Source: Ophiothrix spiculata (Eukaryota; Echinodermata; Ophiuroidea; Amphilepidida; Ophiotrichidae). From it: a DNA stretch of 22,096 nucleotides. The translations under genes and the position numbers were made by a program. The stretch lies in NCBI GenBank assembly GCA_000969725.1, contig JXSR01S029447.1. One strand, 5' to 3'. Below the pieces are notes generated by a model that saw only the letters and a program-made list of their open reading frames with translations, was not told where the DNA came from and ran no database searches. Positions 1 through 8,599 of this stretch are shown piece after piece. How positions within the stretch are numbered: the first letter of the stretch is position 1; each line of letters begins with the position of its first letter.

Positions 1-189
1 AAAATAGTCAATGGCATGAGATGTCCAACTTGTAATTGTAATGGACTTTCTAACGTATTAAATGTAAATTATCTATAAATAAAATTTCGAAATTTTGTCC
101 AATGCCCCTTAAGTGTTAAAATAGCTCATAACAAGGGTTCTATTAAAAAACTAAAGTCAAGGTTTATTGGATTAATAAAGTTTCATATA

Positions 190-460
190 CTTGCTAGTCC
201 GAAAATGGAAGAAAAAAGGTCCGCTAGTCCAAAAAAAAAAATCGGATTGCTAATCAATTAAACTAACGGACCCTATTTTATTTTCGGACTGGCGAACCTT
301 ACTTCATTTTCAGACTGGCGAACTTATCTCATTTTCGGACTGGCACACCGTATTTCATTTTCGGATAAGCTAACCTTATTTCATTTTCGGACAAGGGAAC
401 TTTTTTTTTCATTTTCGGACTAGCAAACCTTCGGACTGGCGAACCTTTGGACTTGCGGGC
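190..460. repeat. Minisatellite, ~25-bp unit, with inverted leading units
   Basis: At least six degenerate direct units of about 25 bp occur from about 279 to 460. Each carries the core TTTTCGGACTGGCGAACCTT or a close variant, with starts near 279, 304, 329, 354, 380 and 409, followed by shortened units near 430 and 445. Two further units at 193-200 and 222-230 (GCTAGTCC) lie in the opposite orientation, separated by an A-run and a 30-bp spacer. The whole array could therefore fold on itself. The changes are scattered through the units, so the array is not freshly expanded. No coding frame spans it. It may be a stand-alone minisatellite or the subterminal repeat of an unrecognised element. 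Confidence 0.8.
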
Positions 461-613
461 TTTAATCACACAAACATCAAAAAATTGTTTTTCATCAATG
501 TTTTCAAGTTACATCATTGCACACTATTATGTGCATAATATAGTATAGTACTGTTCAGGCTATAAAAATATCAAATTTATTTTATTGAATTCTTTGATGG
601 AAAAAAAATCACT

Positions 614-910
614 GGCTACAGTCCCTAAATGGGTGCCATTTTTGCCAACGGCATCTTTACTGCAACTTTTTACCTATTTACACATATCAGAATAATACAA
701 TTTTTGGCTTACATATATAATAGAGTCTCTAGTTTATACATGAGACTTTAGTAGTGATTTCACGTCCATTATCAAGGTCAAAATTACGTCAACAAACTAC
801 TTCGAAAAATTTACACCTTTTTCGCCGAAACCTTAAAATTTTATGATGTTCGAACGATTCGCCTGTTTTCAAATTTTGACATATTGTAGACTTGATACTT
901 TTTATTGAAT
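614..910 (-). repeat. Left inverted arm of the foldback element
   Basis: The reverse complement of this arm aligns by eye with 1361-1647 over nearly its whole length. Shared landmarks are the ends around TACAGTCCCT, the AGAGTCTCTAGTTTATACAT block (722-741) and the TTATCAAGGTCAAAAT block (769-784). The alignment weakens only near 627-650, where the two arms differ. Confidence 0.8.
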
Positions 911-1195
911 TACAAATAATATTTTATAAATGTGTTACGTTGATTTTGAATGATAATGTAACAAACCCGCGTTGTTTTGCCCGAAAAACCGGGCGTGAAT
1001 TATGACTCTGAGTTCGCCCTGTTTGAGCTATGAATAGCCTGATTTTAGTATCTACATTATCTACATTTTGTCTGATATACGCATTCGCATAATTTACTTA
1101 CAAATTGAGGCAAAAATTGCAATTTTTAAGTAAACAAAAGAAAAATACGGCATTCTAATGTTTATGTTTTAGATTTTAGTTCACCATCTCAACGC

Positions 1196-1284
1196 TGCCT
1201 TGATAGCTCAGCGGTAGATCTCTCGCTTCGTAATGCATGACTAACCCCCGCCATAATCCATGGTTCGAGTCCCCGCAAAGGCAG
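1196..1284 (+). pseudogene. tRNA-derived sequence (polymerase III A and B boxes)
   Basis: The segment opens with TGCCTT and closes with AAGGCA, giving a six-pair acceptor stem. It has an A-box-like TAGCTCAGCGG (1204-1214) and a perfect B box GGTTCGAGTCC (1262-1272). The A-to-B spacing is about 14 nt longer than in an intronless tRNA. The D and T stems carry mismatches and no clean anticodon stem can be drawn, so this is not a working tRNA. It is either the head of a tRNA-derived SINE or a captured tRNA pseudogene that once held an intron. The sequence after it (1285-1365) recurs with the 3' half of this tRNA at 10099-10236 on the other strand. Transcription by polymerase III is possible but not shown. 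Confidence 0.7.
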
Positions 1285-1360
1285 TGGAAACCATTTATCT
1301 TTTCATGATTGAAAAATAGTTAGGATTCACATTTTCCTGAGCATGGTGATTCCTTGTACC

Positions 1361-1647
1361 CTTAATAAGAAGAATCAAGCCTACAATCCGTCAAAATTTC
1401 AAAACAATCGAATTGTCCAAACATCATGCATGAAATTATGAGGTTTTGGCAAAAAAGGTTACCTTTTTCGAAGTAGTCTATTGACGTCATTTTGACCTTG
1501 ATAATCACTAGTAAAGATTCATGTATAAACTAGAGACTCTATTCCATATGTATGCCAAAAATTGTGATATTCTGATATGTGTAAGTAGATAAAAACTGGC
1601 AGTAAACATGACGTTCAGCCGAGCGAGACGAAAAAGGGACTGTAACC
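1361..1647 (+). repeat. Right inverted arm of the foldback element
   Basis: This arm is homologous in inverted orientation to 614-910 and in direct orientation to the split copy at 10236-10292 plus 10668-10712. The minus-strand reading frame across its outer part is a by-product of the repeat, since related frames appear wherever the repeat does. It ends at AGGGACTGTAACC. Confidence 0.8.
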
Positions 1648-1786
1648 TTAACCTTTTGAACCATTCCTCAATATGACGTTGTTGTTTGTTTTGTTTATAC
1701 CAAGTTTGATGTAGTTTATGATTGTATGATATCAAAAATAGATTTGAAGTTCAAGCTGAAACATTTATTAATTAACATTTCCCATT

Positions 1787-1809
1787 AGATATACATATAA
1801 TGTATATCT
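1787..1809. repeat. Short perfect palindrome
   Basis: Ten-base arms AGATATACAT (1787-1796) and ATGTATATCT (1800-1809) are separated by a 3-nt loop. It is AT-rich and may be a chance hairpin or cruciform site. Confidence 0.6.
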
Positions 1810-1984
1810 GAATGTTTTGTAGTCTAGCGGGAAATATTTCAAGGCGACAGTCTTTCACATTCTTGTAGATTCGTGTTTCAAATTGTAAATATCATTCGAT
1901 AGGTTTTAATATCTAGATTTATTTCATATTTTCAGTAGTATACTAGGTAATTTCCGAAACGTGATCTGCATCTTCGATTGACGT

Positions 1985-2115
1985 AGTTAATTTTGAATGT
2001 CAGTTCTTTTAGTTTATTTTCGGCTTATAGATCGTTACAGTATTTTAAAGTTGGTCACACCGTAAAGAACTGTCAAAATAATTTTAAACTATTCTTCTTT
2101 AATTTATAAGTTCAG
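1985..2115. repeat. Duplicated segment A, copy 1
   Basis: This aligns with 12850-12970. The clearest block is GTCACACCGTAAAGAACTGT (2054-2073) against GTCACACAGTAATGAACTTT (12911-12930), with similarity continuing on both sides. It is not part of any element recognised here. Confidence 0.65.
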
Positions 2116-2339
2116 TTTTATCATCAAACCTGTTTATTACAGTGCAGTAGTTTGGAAAATCATACCTCATTATTTGTCATGGCCTGTTGAGCGACAAGAT
2201 GCGAAGATTGCAAAAACCAGACTAATAGATAATATACCTAAATTGACTGAAAATTGAGCTGAAACTAGCGGAGATATAAGCATTTTTGGAAATTGTGGAT
2301 TTTTCAAATTGTTGATTTTCTTAATAATAGCGACTTTTT

Positions 2340-2901
2340 TTAACACTTAAGTGCATAAGGAGGGTCCATATGGACCCTGGATTTTTTTTTTCGCGCGACA
2401 TAACCAAATAAAGCTGTTGTAAGTAATTGTCAAGGTAGGGGTTACGCATGTTTTGGTGCAAAAAAAAAATCAAATCGGTCGTGTCTTTTTTGAGATAATT
2501 AGCATAAACTGGTTATATGATGGCGCTGTTCGAATTTTGTTTTGTCCCTAAAACCAAAACGAAACAATTTTTGATTTTTTTTCAGCAATTAATTATAATC
2601 TGCTACTATGAGCCAAATTTCATCGAAAAATTCCTTTGGGAAAACAGATTTCCAATTTTTTCGGAAAAAATGAAAGTTTGACACGGATTAGATATCTGAT
2701 GGCCGCCATTTTGAAACAGAATGACGGATTTTATTTTTGTTTCATATAAATTTAATTGAGTTTGTGTATCACTGTGTAAGTTTTAAGGGTAAATAATGTG
2801 GAGAACATTGTTTTTAAAGCTGTCAAAATCCAGGGTCCATATGGATCCCCCCACTTGTGCACTAACGGGATTCTAAAACACCCTATGCACTTAAGTGTTA
2901 A
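2340..2901. mobile_element. piggyBac-type MITE, complete
   Basis: Direct TTAA copies at 2340-2343 and 2898-2901 bracket a 554-bp element. Its ends are CACTTAAGTGCATA perfectly inverted (2344-2357 and 2884-2897), extending to 16 of 17 bases. A second inverted pair lies inside, centred on the 16-bp palindrome GGGTCCATATGGACCC (2362-2377) and its near copy at 2833-2848. No transposase frame is present, so it depends on an enzyme supplied elsewhere. TTAA targets are typical of piggyBac and also of Kolobok elements, so the assignment rests on the target site and is not certain. A truncated relative lies at 7530-7835. Confidence 0.85.
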
Positions 2902-3229
2902 GATGTATTCAGAATAACTTTTTACATGTTTTTTCTGACTTGATAATTGAATAGTATTACAAATAAATCAATTTGATATTCGAAGTATGCAAAACCTGAT
3001 CGTGTGAGGCACTTGGTAACGTGACTGCTTAGCATTGATTGGTATTTTGGCTATCGGTCATGCGCAGTTGTCTGAAGTGATTCTTTTTTATAATTTCATG
3101 GTGTATAGAAATGTACTACTTATTGACACCATTACATTGTTAAGGTATTGTTTGCAATTCTGTAACATGTAAATCTGGATATTGTCAATATCTTATTTGG
3201 ACCTTTAGGTGAAAAAGTAGTCAAAAGAT

Positions 3230-3385
3230 AATGTGGATTAGCCTTATGTTTGAACTATATAATATCATGTGAAATATATGCAAAGGAGCAAGGCTAAACA
3301 AAAATACTACCCCGCTAAATCAAAAGACTCCTACATTATACGACACTCAGCATTTGATAAATGTTGGTAACGTTTCTTAATTTCT
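3230..3385. repeat. Duplicated segment B, copy 1
   Basis: This aligns with about 13150-13285. Shared landmarks are the CATTATACGAC block, the GGTAACGTTTCTT block that follows it, and an upstream TTTGAACTATATAATATCAT block corresponding to TTCGAACTACGTAATAATAT. Order and orientation agree with segments A, C and D. Confidence 0.65.
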
Positions 3386-4194
3386 TAATTCTTAAAAACG
3401 AAGACCCCAGCTATTGATGCTCATAACTTACATTTTGTTCAAAATAAGTGTCTTGTATATTCATTTACACTAATGGTTGATGAATTAATTGAGTGTAAAA
3501 CTGGGTCAATATTTCAAGGATACTAAATATGTGATGACTCACCCCGAAAAGAGGGACTTTGCGACAGAACACCTTTTGAGAAACTGATGAAAACAGGCAG
3601 GAAAAATAAAATGAAAATAATAAGAATTTCCAGCAAATTTTCTGTTGTAAAATGTGATCGCCTTGATCAATTTCAACCAGTAAGGTGTTATTTTTAAAGC
3701 TTAGAAAATGTTGTAACAGATGAAATGTTAAAATCAAAATGTATATCATCTTCAAAGTCCCCCTTTCGGGATGAGCAATCACATATGTAAAGTTTTATAT
3801 ATGTAGTGTATATGGTTTAGGAGATAAAAATGATTATTGATTTTAGGTCACACGAGGTCAATTTTTCAACAACTTCCAATTTTGTCATGATCTGCGCATA
3901 TCAAATAAAAATCTCTATTTTGAATATATTGCAATCCCAGAAATTCATATGTGCAATTTATTGATTTTCGGATTTAATAAAATATGAAAGCTTAAATCGT
4001 TCTCTGATTTCCATATTTTCCCAATATAACCTTACCCTGAAAGATTCAGCACAATGTGTATTAAAATACAACATTTACAAAATGTTGAAGTCCTTGAAAC
4101 CCCCTTTCTTAGAAATGATTTAATGTAACATAGGAACTTCTATTTCTAGCAAGGTGGTTACAGAAGTACCTCCATGATTACAGTAGCACCGAAT

Positions 4195-4320
4195 TTGATA
4201 GTTGAGCCTCCGACTGATTGTGTAAAAATAAAAATAAATATTAGAATAACAAAGAAGATTGGGTTTTCTTATGATTCCAAATTATAAGGAAACAAGATAT
4301 GATTCAAAATGCCTTTATCT
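4195..4320. repeat. Duplicated segment C, copy 1
   Basis: This aligns with about 13540-13660. The shared run is CTCCGACTGATTGTGTAAAA against CTCCGATTGATGGTGTAAAA, then A-rich sequence, a TTAGAATAA block and an ATTATAAGGAAA block. Confidence 0.65.
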
Positions 4321-5637
4321 TCAAACATTTTCAAACAATACTTTATTATTTTCATAAATCATTCACTATTCTTGAACGTTTCATTATTTTCTGTTTGTTT
4401 ATATAGTTGAAGACACTAGCCTCATTCTCAAAAACCATTTCATAATGTATAACAATTCAAGTGTTCAATTCAACGCTTCATATAGGAACAAAATACAACA
4501 GGTTATCAAAAAAGAGAGCATTACAGTGAGAAAAAAAAAGTAGGTTACAATGTAAAAGGTGTCATGTGGTTTATGGTACGCCATTCCTACGCATATAGGC
4601 ATCGTATTTGTAGTTTTTTGTAAGTACACGTTCTGGAAAATAGTACAACTGTGCCACCATAACAACGGTGTAAATACTCGTAGAGTATAAAATAGCAATA
4701 GATTGATGGTAGCTGAAAATAAAGACATTTTCAGGTTAAATTTTGGGCAAAATGAGTATTTGTGCAGATATTGATGGTTAAGACATTTTCTTAAGTATAC
4801 AAAAGTTGCACCAAAACGAAATTCAGGCTAAATTTTGAAATAGATCAGAATAATTATGTTAATTTGAAAAGTATGTATCATCTTACATGTGTAAAACGAA
4901 TGGTTCAGAGGACATAAACATATAACTTTGGTATTTATGAAAAAAAAAAATCCAATCTGTGGCTCGATATTAAATTTTGAATGACAATTAGAAAAAAAAA
5001 AGCCACGTTGAAGTTCAAAGACGATCAAGAACTGCATACTGTCTGAATAAAAACAATTGTGCACGGATTAAAGATGACATGACCTTGATTTAAGCACCAA
5101 ATCATAAATGTGTTGTTGTTTTAGTAAAACAGATTGAATTTCCTTTAAAATGCAGAGAAAATGACATAAATCGTCTGAACAATAAGCCAGATGACCAGTT
5201 TCTGGCTAAATCTCTTTTTCCTTCATTCCAATGGGCTTTATACACATTAAATGTGTGCATATCAATGCCTATGATGTACAATTGCATGTCTTTGTCAACT
5301 AAATGTTTGATTTTCCTGATTATTTTAACTACTGATCATGGTTTCAATACTTCATAAATGTCATAACAAAACATTTTGTTTGTTTTAGATTTCAAGAAGA
5401 AAAATAATGAAAGTAAAACTATGATTCAGGCCTTATGTTTCTGACCATTCCGTATGGTTTTGGTTCATTTGACCATGTTGACCAAAAGTGATGTCGTCTA
5501 GATATACATTTATGCAATATTTAATCATACAATTAACAGGACTACTAATTTATGAAATGTTTTAATCATATTGTGTACATATTGTTTTATTTACAATGCC
5601 AGTTTCACATTTAAATAAAATCATTGATGTGTATAGA

Positions 5638-5870
5638 TCATTGATGATTTGCCAAGTATATTAAAACAGTATTTCATTAAGCATGTTGAGAACCATAAAA
5701 ATGCAACACGAAATGCCCAGAAATATGCAATAAATAAATCAAAGAAAAAGTTCTCAAACCAGGCTATTAGAAATCGTGGACCTTCACTTTGGAACTCCCT
5801 TGATAAAACAATAAAGCAATCTAAAACTGTTAAGAGCTTTAAAAACCGATTGAAATTTAAGTTTCTTTAG
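5638..5870 (+). pseudogene. LINE reverse transcriptase ORF2, C-terminal tail only
   Basis: About 77 in-frame codons end at TAG (5868-5870). The pattern is the familiar LINE C-terminal tail: an LP-start segment, a THN/TRN-like ATRNA, a basic stretch KSKKKF, an IRNRGPSLWNSL motif corresponding to the usual RYxGPxLWNSLP, and a closing SFKNRLK(F) helix. The palm and fingers of the polymerase are absent, and an in-frame TAG stands just upstream at 5634-5636. There is no genuine start codon, because the piece is a truncation product. It cannot encode an active enzyme. Confidence 0.8.
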
Positions 5871-6001
5871 TTGTATTAGAAGGCCTTTTGGACCTTCACT
5901 TTGGAATTCCCTGACTAAATAGTAAAGCAATCTTAAACTGTTAAGAGCTTTAAAAACAAATTGAAATTAAAGTTTATTTCGTTGTATTAGTAGGCATTTT
6001 T
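5778..6001 (+). repeat. 112-bp tandem duplication inside the LINE end
   Basis: GGACCTTCACTTTGGAACTC at 5778 recurs as GGACCTTCACTTTGGAATTC at 5890. The next ~90 bp also match, through AAGCAATCT, the GTTAAGAGCTTTAAAAAC block and GTTGTATTAG. The second unit has small changes, including CTTGATAAAACA to CTGACTAAATAG, which puts a stop in its frame. The duplication therefore came first and the copies then drifted. Confidence 0.85.
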
Positions 6002-6212
6002 GGGCATAAACATGTAATGGATCTCATTGAAATCTGTTGATTCTCTTTCCCAAATTGGGCATTGTGTTGTATATTGTATGTTTTTGGTTTTTGTTGTTTA
6101 GCAGGGCATAATCGCTTCAGATCTTTTTTATTCTTTTGATTATGTCCGCAATATCATTGTATTTTTACCTTGTGTGTTTGATATGTAATTTGTTTATGAT
6201 ATAGAAATAAAT

Positions 6213-6230
6213 GAATCTGAATCTGAATCT
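6213..6230 (+). repeat. (GAATCT)3 retrotransposon tail
   Basis: Three exact hexamers follow the AATAAA signal of the LINE end and mark its 3' boundary. Confidence 0.8.
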
Positions 6231-6437
6231 AAAATTGACAAAACCCTCACTTCTTTGCTTTCATCCATAACCCATAATTGTGATAATGTAATGTTTCGCT
6301 TAACTGTGTAAATCCCATCGGAATGGAAGAAAAGGAGACGTGCTTACAAAAATTGGTCATATCTTGCACTTTTTTCAGCCGATTTATGCAATTGTTCTGC
6401 ATTTGAAAGTATATTAAATTTGCTTTACAAAAACAAC

Positions 6438-6743
6438 AAGAATTTTATGTAAGGAAAAAGGCTCATACGTGATGGTGATAAAATATACAAATGAAGGTTG
6501 AAACTTCTGCATCACAATTATTTACTAACCTCGTTTGGAGGCCTTTCGCACAGATACCATCTGGCGTCGTCAGCAATGAAAGATGTAATGATTTTTGATC
6601 GTCTCTGAAAACGCTGATGGTGACGTAACTTCCGACCGGAAGTTACCAGATACAGTTATGATGTTAAAGCGAGGCCTCCAAACGAGGTTAGTAAATAATT
6701 GTGATGCAGAAGTTTCAACCTTCATTTGTATAAGAATTTTATG
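6438..6743. mobile_element. Perfect 59-bp inverted repeat with direct flanks
   Basis: Arms at 6486-6544 and 6672-6730 are exact reverse complements over 59 bp, with a 127-bp spacer. The spacer carries a 22-bp palindrome at 6625-6646 (GTAACTTCCG, AC, CGGAAGTTAC). The 12-mer AAGAATTTTATG occurs in direct orientation on both sides (6438-6449 and 6732-6743). Perfect arms in otherwise decayed DNA imply a recent origin or gene conversion between arms. The minus-strand reading frame across it is an artefact. It could be a palindromic MITE, or a transcribed hairpin that could feed small-RNA pathways. Neither is shown. Confidence 0.75.
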
Positions 6744-7072
6744 ATTTAGTGTTTTATCAAGGTCCGGGTCATCTGCAATCTGATCACATTTTTTTTTTTG
6801 ATTCACGTAGTATTTATCTGCTTTAAACAGAGCATTTTTAAGTTACAATGAATTTATAACATCTGTAACGGCAGTGTAACACTTAGAACTTCGTCCGTAA
6901 CAGACTGTCTCATATTATATTAACCTTTATACACGTATGTGACTTTATTTCCACTGGCAAGATATCGTAACACTTCGTAACACATCGTCATGTGCTTGCA
7001 ATAAAGTCGTATCTGCAACAGCTGCCATTTGTCATTAATTTTGACTGCACACTGGATAATCTCCAGTCTCGG
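6744..7072. other. Spacer without a gene
   Basis: No coding or RNA gene is recognised. The motif CGTAACAC or GTAACACTT recurs four times between 6870 and 6990 without a regular period. Confidence 0.5.
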
Positions 7073-7141
7073 GTCAGTGGCTCTTGAAATGGTTCTTCAG
7101 GTGACGGTGTCACTTTGAGAACAATTTCAAGAGCCACTGAC
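7073..7141. ncRNA. 69-nt pre-miRNA-like hairpin (candidate)
   Basis: Arms 7073-7105 and 7109-7141 (33 nt each) pair almost throughout: two mismatches, a few G-U pairs and a 3-nt loop GGT. The stem base is GTCAGTGGCTCTTGAAAT against ATTTCAAGAGCCACTGAC. Length and pairing fit a microRNA precursor, and the strand cannot be told. The loop is very small and no further pairing is seen below the stem, which is less typical of animal precursors. I do not recognise either arm as a known microRNA. The alternative is a minute palindromic repeat. Confidence 0.4.
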
Positions 7142-7289
7142 ATAAGACAGGTAAAGTTTGAGGGATTTTTCGCATTCTAGTGACTAAGGTGTTAAAAAAA
7201 TATAACTTAAGGCAGCCATTGCAAACTTTTTTGCACTCACATGACGACATAGCAGTTCAAAAAGCAGGTAATTTTGAGTGCAAGGTTAT

Positions 7290-7480
7290 TGTGTCCTTTG
7301 CAATAGAATGATCAAGTATGACATGAAAGGCACTCAAACACACATATCGAAATTGAAAATATATACCTTAAACAGTGCAATAAACCTATTTTAAATGTTT
7401 CGGATTTTCAAAAAATAAAGAAAAGTGAAAAACAAGCATTCTTTATCATATTATATTCTTAGATTCATTAATGCAACTAT
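7290..7480. repeat. Duplicated segment D, copy 1
   Basis: This aligns with about 13880-14080. Shared blocks include TTGAAAATATA, TGCAATAAACCTATT against TGCAATAAACTTATT, and a following A-rich run. A shorter match continues at 7862-7885 with 14262-14285 (ATAGTGTTAGAAACAAAATG against ATAATGTTACAAACAAAATG), on the far side of the inserted MITE. Confidence 0.65.
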
Positions 7481-7529
7481 TTAACATTTTGTAATAATTG
7501 CATTCATTACATCTGTTTTGAAAAACTGG

Positions 7530-7835
7530 TTAACACTTAACTTACAGTGACAAAAGGGGGTTCCTAGGGGACCTACTGCAGGTTTTCGCGCGAAGCGCGA
7601 AAACGTGAAAAAAGAAAGGTTCATGCTAATTAGCATAAAGGGATTTTTCGAGGGCGCTGTTCAAATTTTGTTTTTAAATCGAAACTGAATAACGTCTTTC
7701 TAATTTTACTTTTGCAATGTAGTTGTACTTGCAATGTGCATATTTGAGCGAAATTCATGCGGAAATGCCTTCGGGAACACGGTTTTTGAAATTTCGGCGG
7801 GAAATCATAGATGATGCCTTAGATGTTGTCAGATT
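7530..7835 (+). mobile_element. Truncated piggyBac-type MITE, related to 2340-2901
   Basis: It starts with TTAACACTTAA at 7530, as the complete copy does. It shares internal blocks in the same order: a run containing TTTTCGCGCG, ATTAGCATAAA, GGCGCTGTTCAAATTTTGTT, a GAGCGAAATTCAT block and CCTTCGGGAA. Similarity fades near 7835, at the counterpart of about 2700, and no right terminal repeat is found. The outer ~190 bp are therefore missing. Confidence 0.75.
7583..7603. repeat. GC-rich hairpin inside the MITE
   Basis: Arms TTTTCGCGC and GCGCGAAAA are perfect over 9 bp around a GAA loop. The complete copy at 2340 has only the left half (TTTTTCGCGCGACA), so the palindrome is a difference between family members. 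Confidence 0.75.
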
Positions 7836-8192
7836 GTTCTGCTTACCAAATACACGTCATCATGAATAGTGTTAGAAACAAAATGTAAAATGTAAAAGGG
7901 TAATCATAGTCAGTTGAATTAACAACATGAAGTTATTAGTGAAGTTCATTTGTCAACCAGCATAATGGGTGATATTATAGCAGGTTGTACAGTTTTTCAC
8001 CCTATAGGTGATCTTCATTTATATAATTGACAATTTGAAGTTGTTATTGAATTGTATTGTCAATCTAGGGTAATCATAGCTTAAAGCATTTCTGGGTTCC
8101 CACACAGTCAATATCATATTAAGATAAATCACTTCTCTGAACAACATTCATCGCAACACTAAGCCTAACAACCACACAATGGGCCCTATGTG
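7836..8192. other. Spacer without a gene
   Basis: The phrase GGGTAATCATAG occurs twice in direct orientation (about 7899 and 8069). No gene or element is recognised. Confidence 0.5.
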
Positions 8193-8232
8193 GTGATGTG
8201 TGACTGAGCTTAAAGCCTCTGTCACACATCAC
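8193..8232. repeat. Hairpin overlapping a transposon end
   Basis: The 16-nt arms 8193-8208 and 8217-8232 (GTGATGTGTGACTGAG and CTCTGTCACACATCAC) pair with one mismatch around an 8-nt loop. A related but weaker palindrome with TGTGTGACTGAGCCC lies at 16873-16929. The arrangement looks like two transposon ends placed head to head. Confidence 0.7.
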
Positions 8233-8599
8233 TGTATAGATTAAAATGAACGCGTAACGTACTTTATTCCACTATTATTTGGGTTTATACATTGTTGTTC
8301 GTCACGTGTTCATTAGAAGTACGTTCAATACGTTATCCGTACGGTTTGTCCGTTATGTATGCGTTTAATTCGTTATCTATGTATGACTGTTCGGTACACG
8401 TTCATTATGTGAAACATATTAACGTATCATATGGCCAAATGTATGCCAAACGTAGTTAATCCCACTATTGTTTTGGCTTATCCATGCGATTTGTTTGTCA
8501 TGAATAGGCACAATTCGTTATCGATACGGTGGCGGTCAATTTAATTAGCGCACATTCGGTATGTGAAATTTGTGTACGTTGAAGCATGACAGAGTCTTA
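8211..8599. mobile_element. ~390-bp terminal-inverted-repeat element (candidate)
   Basis: The left end TAAAGCCTCTGTCACAC (8211) and the reverse complement of the right end TAAGACTCTGTCATGC (8599) match over most of 16 bases. The interior is unusually rich in ACGTA, CGTTA and TCGTT words. It contains two copies of a ~90-bp block about 197 bp apart: about 8255-8345 and 8452-8540, each with CCACTATT, a GTTATCxxTACGGT block and TTCG words. No reading frame is present. A TA target is possible, as in mariner-like elements, but the boundaries are not firm. Confidence 0.5.

Larger units (their letters stand above)
614..1647. mobile_element. Foldback element with tRNA-like core
   Basis: Two related segments in opposite orientation (614-910 and 1361-1647) flank a ~450-bp centre that contains a tRNA-derived sequence at 1196-1284. 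The outer ends match as GGCTACAGTCCCT on the left and its near-complement GGGACTGTAACC on the right. Homology runs inward through the block CTAGAGACTCTATT to AAGTCTACAAT/AAGCCTACAAT. The arms differ by many substitutions and small indels, so the insertion is old. I see no convincing target duplication beside the ends. A rearranged copy at 10099-10712 shares both the arm and the tRNA-like segment, so arm and core moved together at least twice. The superfamily is unassigned. Confidence 0.65.
1648..2339. other. AT-rich spacer, no gene seen
   Basis: I find no reading frame of note and no RNA gene here. It holds the 23-bp palindrome at 1787-1809 and the first of the segments duplicated near 12.85 kb (1985-2115). 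It ends at the TTAA target of the MITE. Confidence 0.6.
2902..5637. other. Long AT-rich region without a recognisable gene
   Basis: This 2.7-kb stretch has only short reading frames, many rich in Phe, Leu and Ile, as expected from random AT-rich DNA. None shows a domain, signal or composition that I recognise. Two segments inside it (3230-3385 and 4195-4320) recur near 13.2 and 13.6 kb. The part from 4350 to 5637 has no partner in the window and no visible structure. Confidence 0.55.
5638..6230 (+). mobile_element. 5'-truncated LINE, 3' end
   Basis: The segment starts inside the C-terminal end of a LINE ORF2, runs through a ~360-bp 3' region, and ends with AATAAA (6206-6211) followed at once by three copies of GAATCT (6213-6230). 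A short hexamer tail instead of poly(A) is typical of several CR1- and Jockey-group LINEs. Truncation of the 5' end is what incomplete target-primed reverse transcription leaves. No clear target duplication was found. It is too short for clade assignment. Confidence 0.8.

Noticed and set aside
190..460. CRISPR array
   Set aside because: The ~25-bp units abut directly without unique spacers, drift freely and partly invert. This is a minisatellite.
1196..1284. Functional tRNA gene
   Set aside because: The acceptor stem and B box are good, but the D, anticodon and T stems do not fold cleanly and the box spacing is too long.
1508..1735. 75-codon minus-strand reading frame whose peptide partly recurs at 10506-10727
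   Set aside because: The shared peptide comes from the foldback arm repeat. The recurrence is at the DNA level and also appears in the opposite orientation at 614-910, with no sign of coding constraint.
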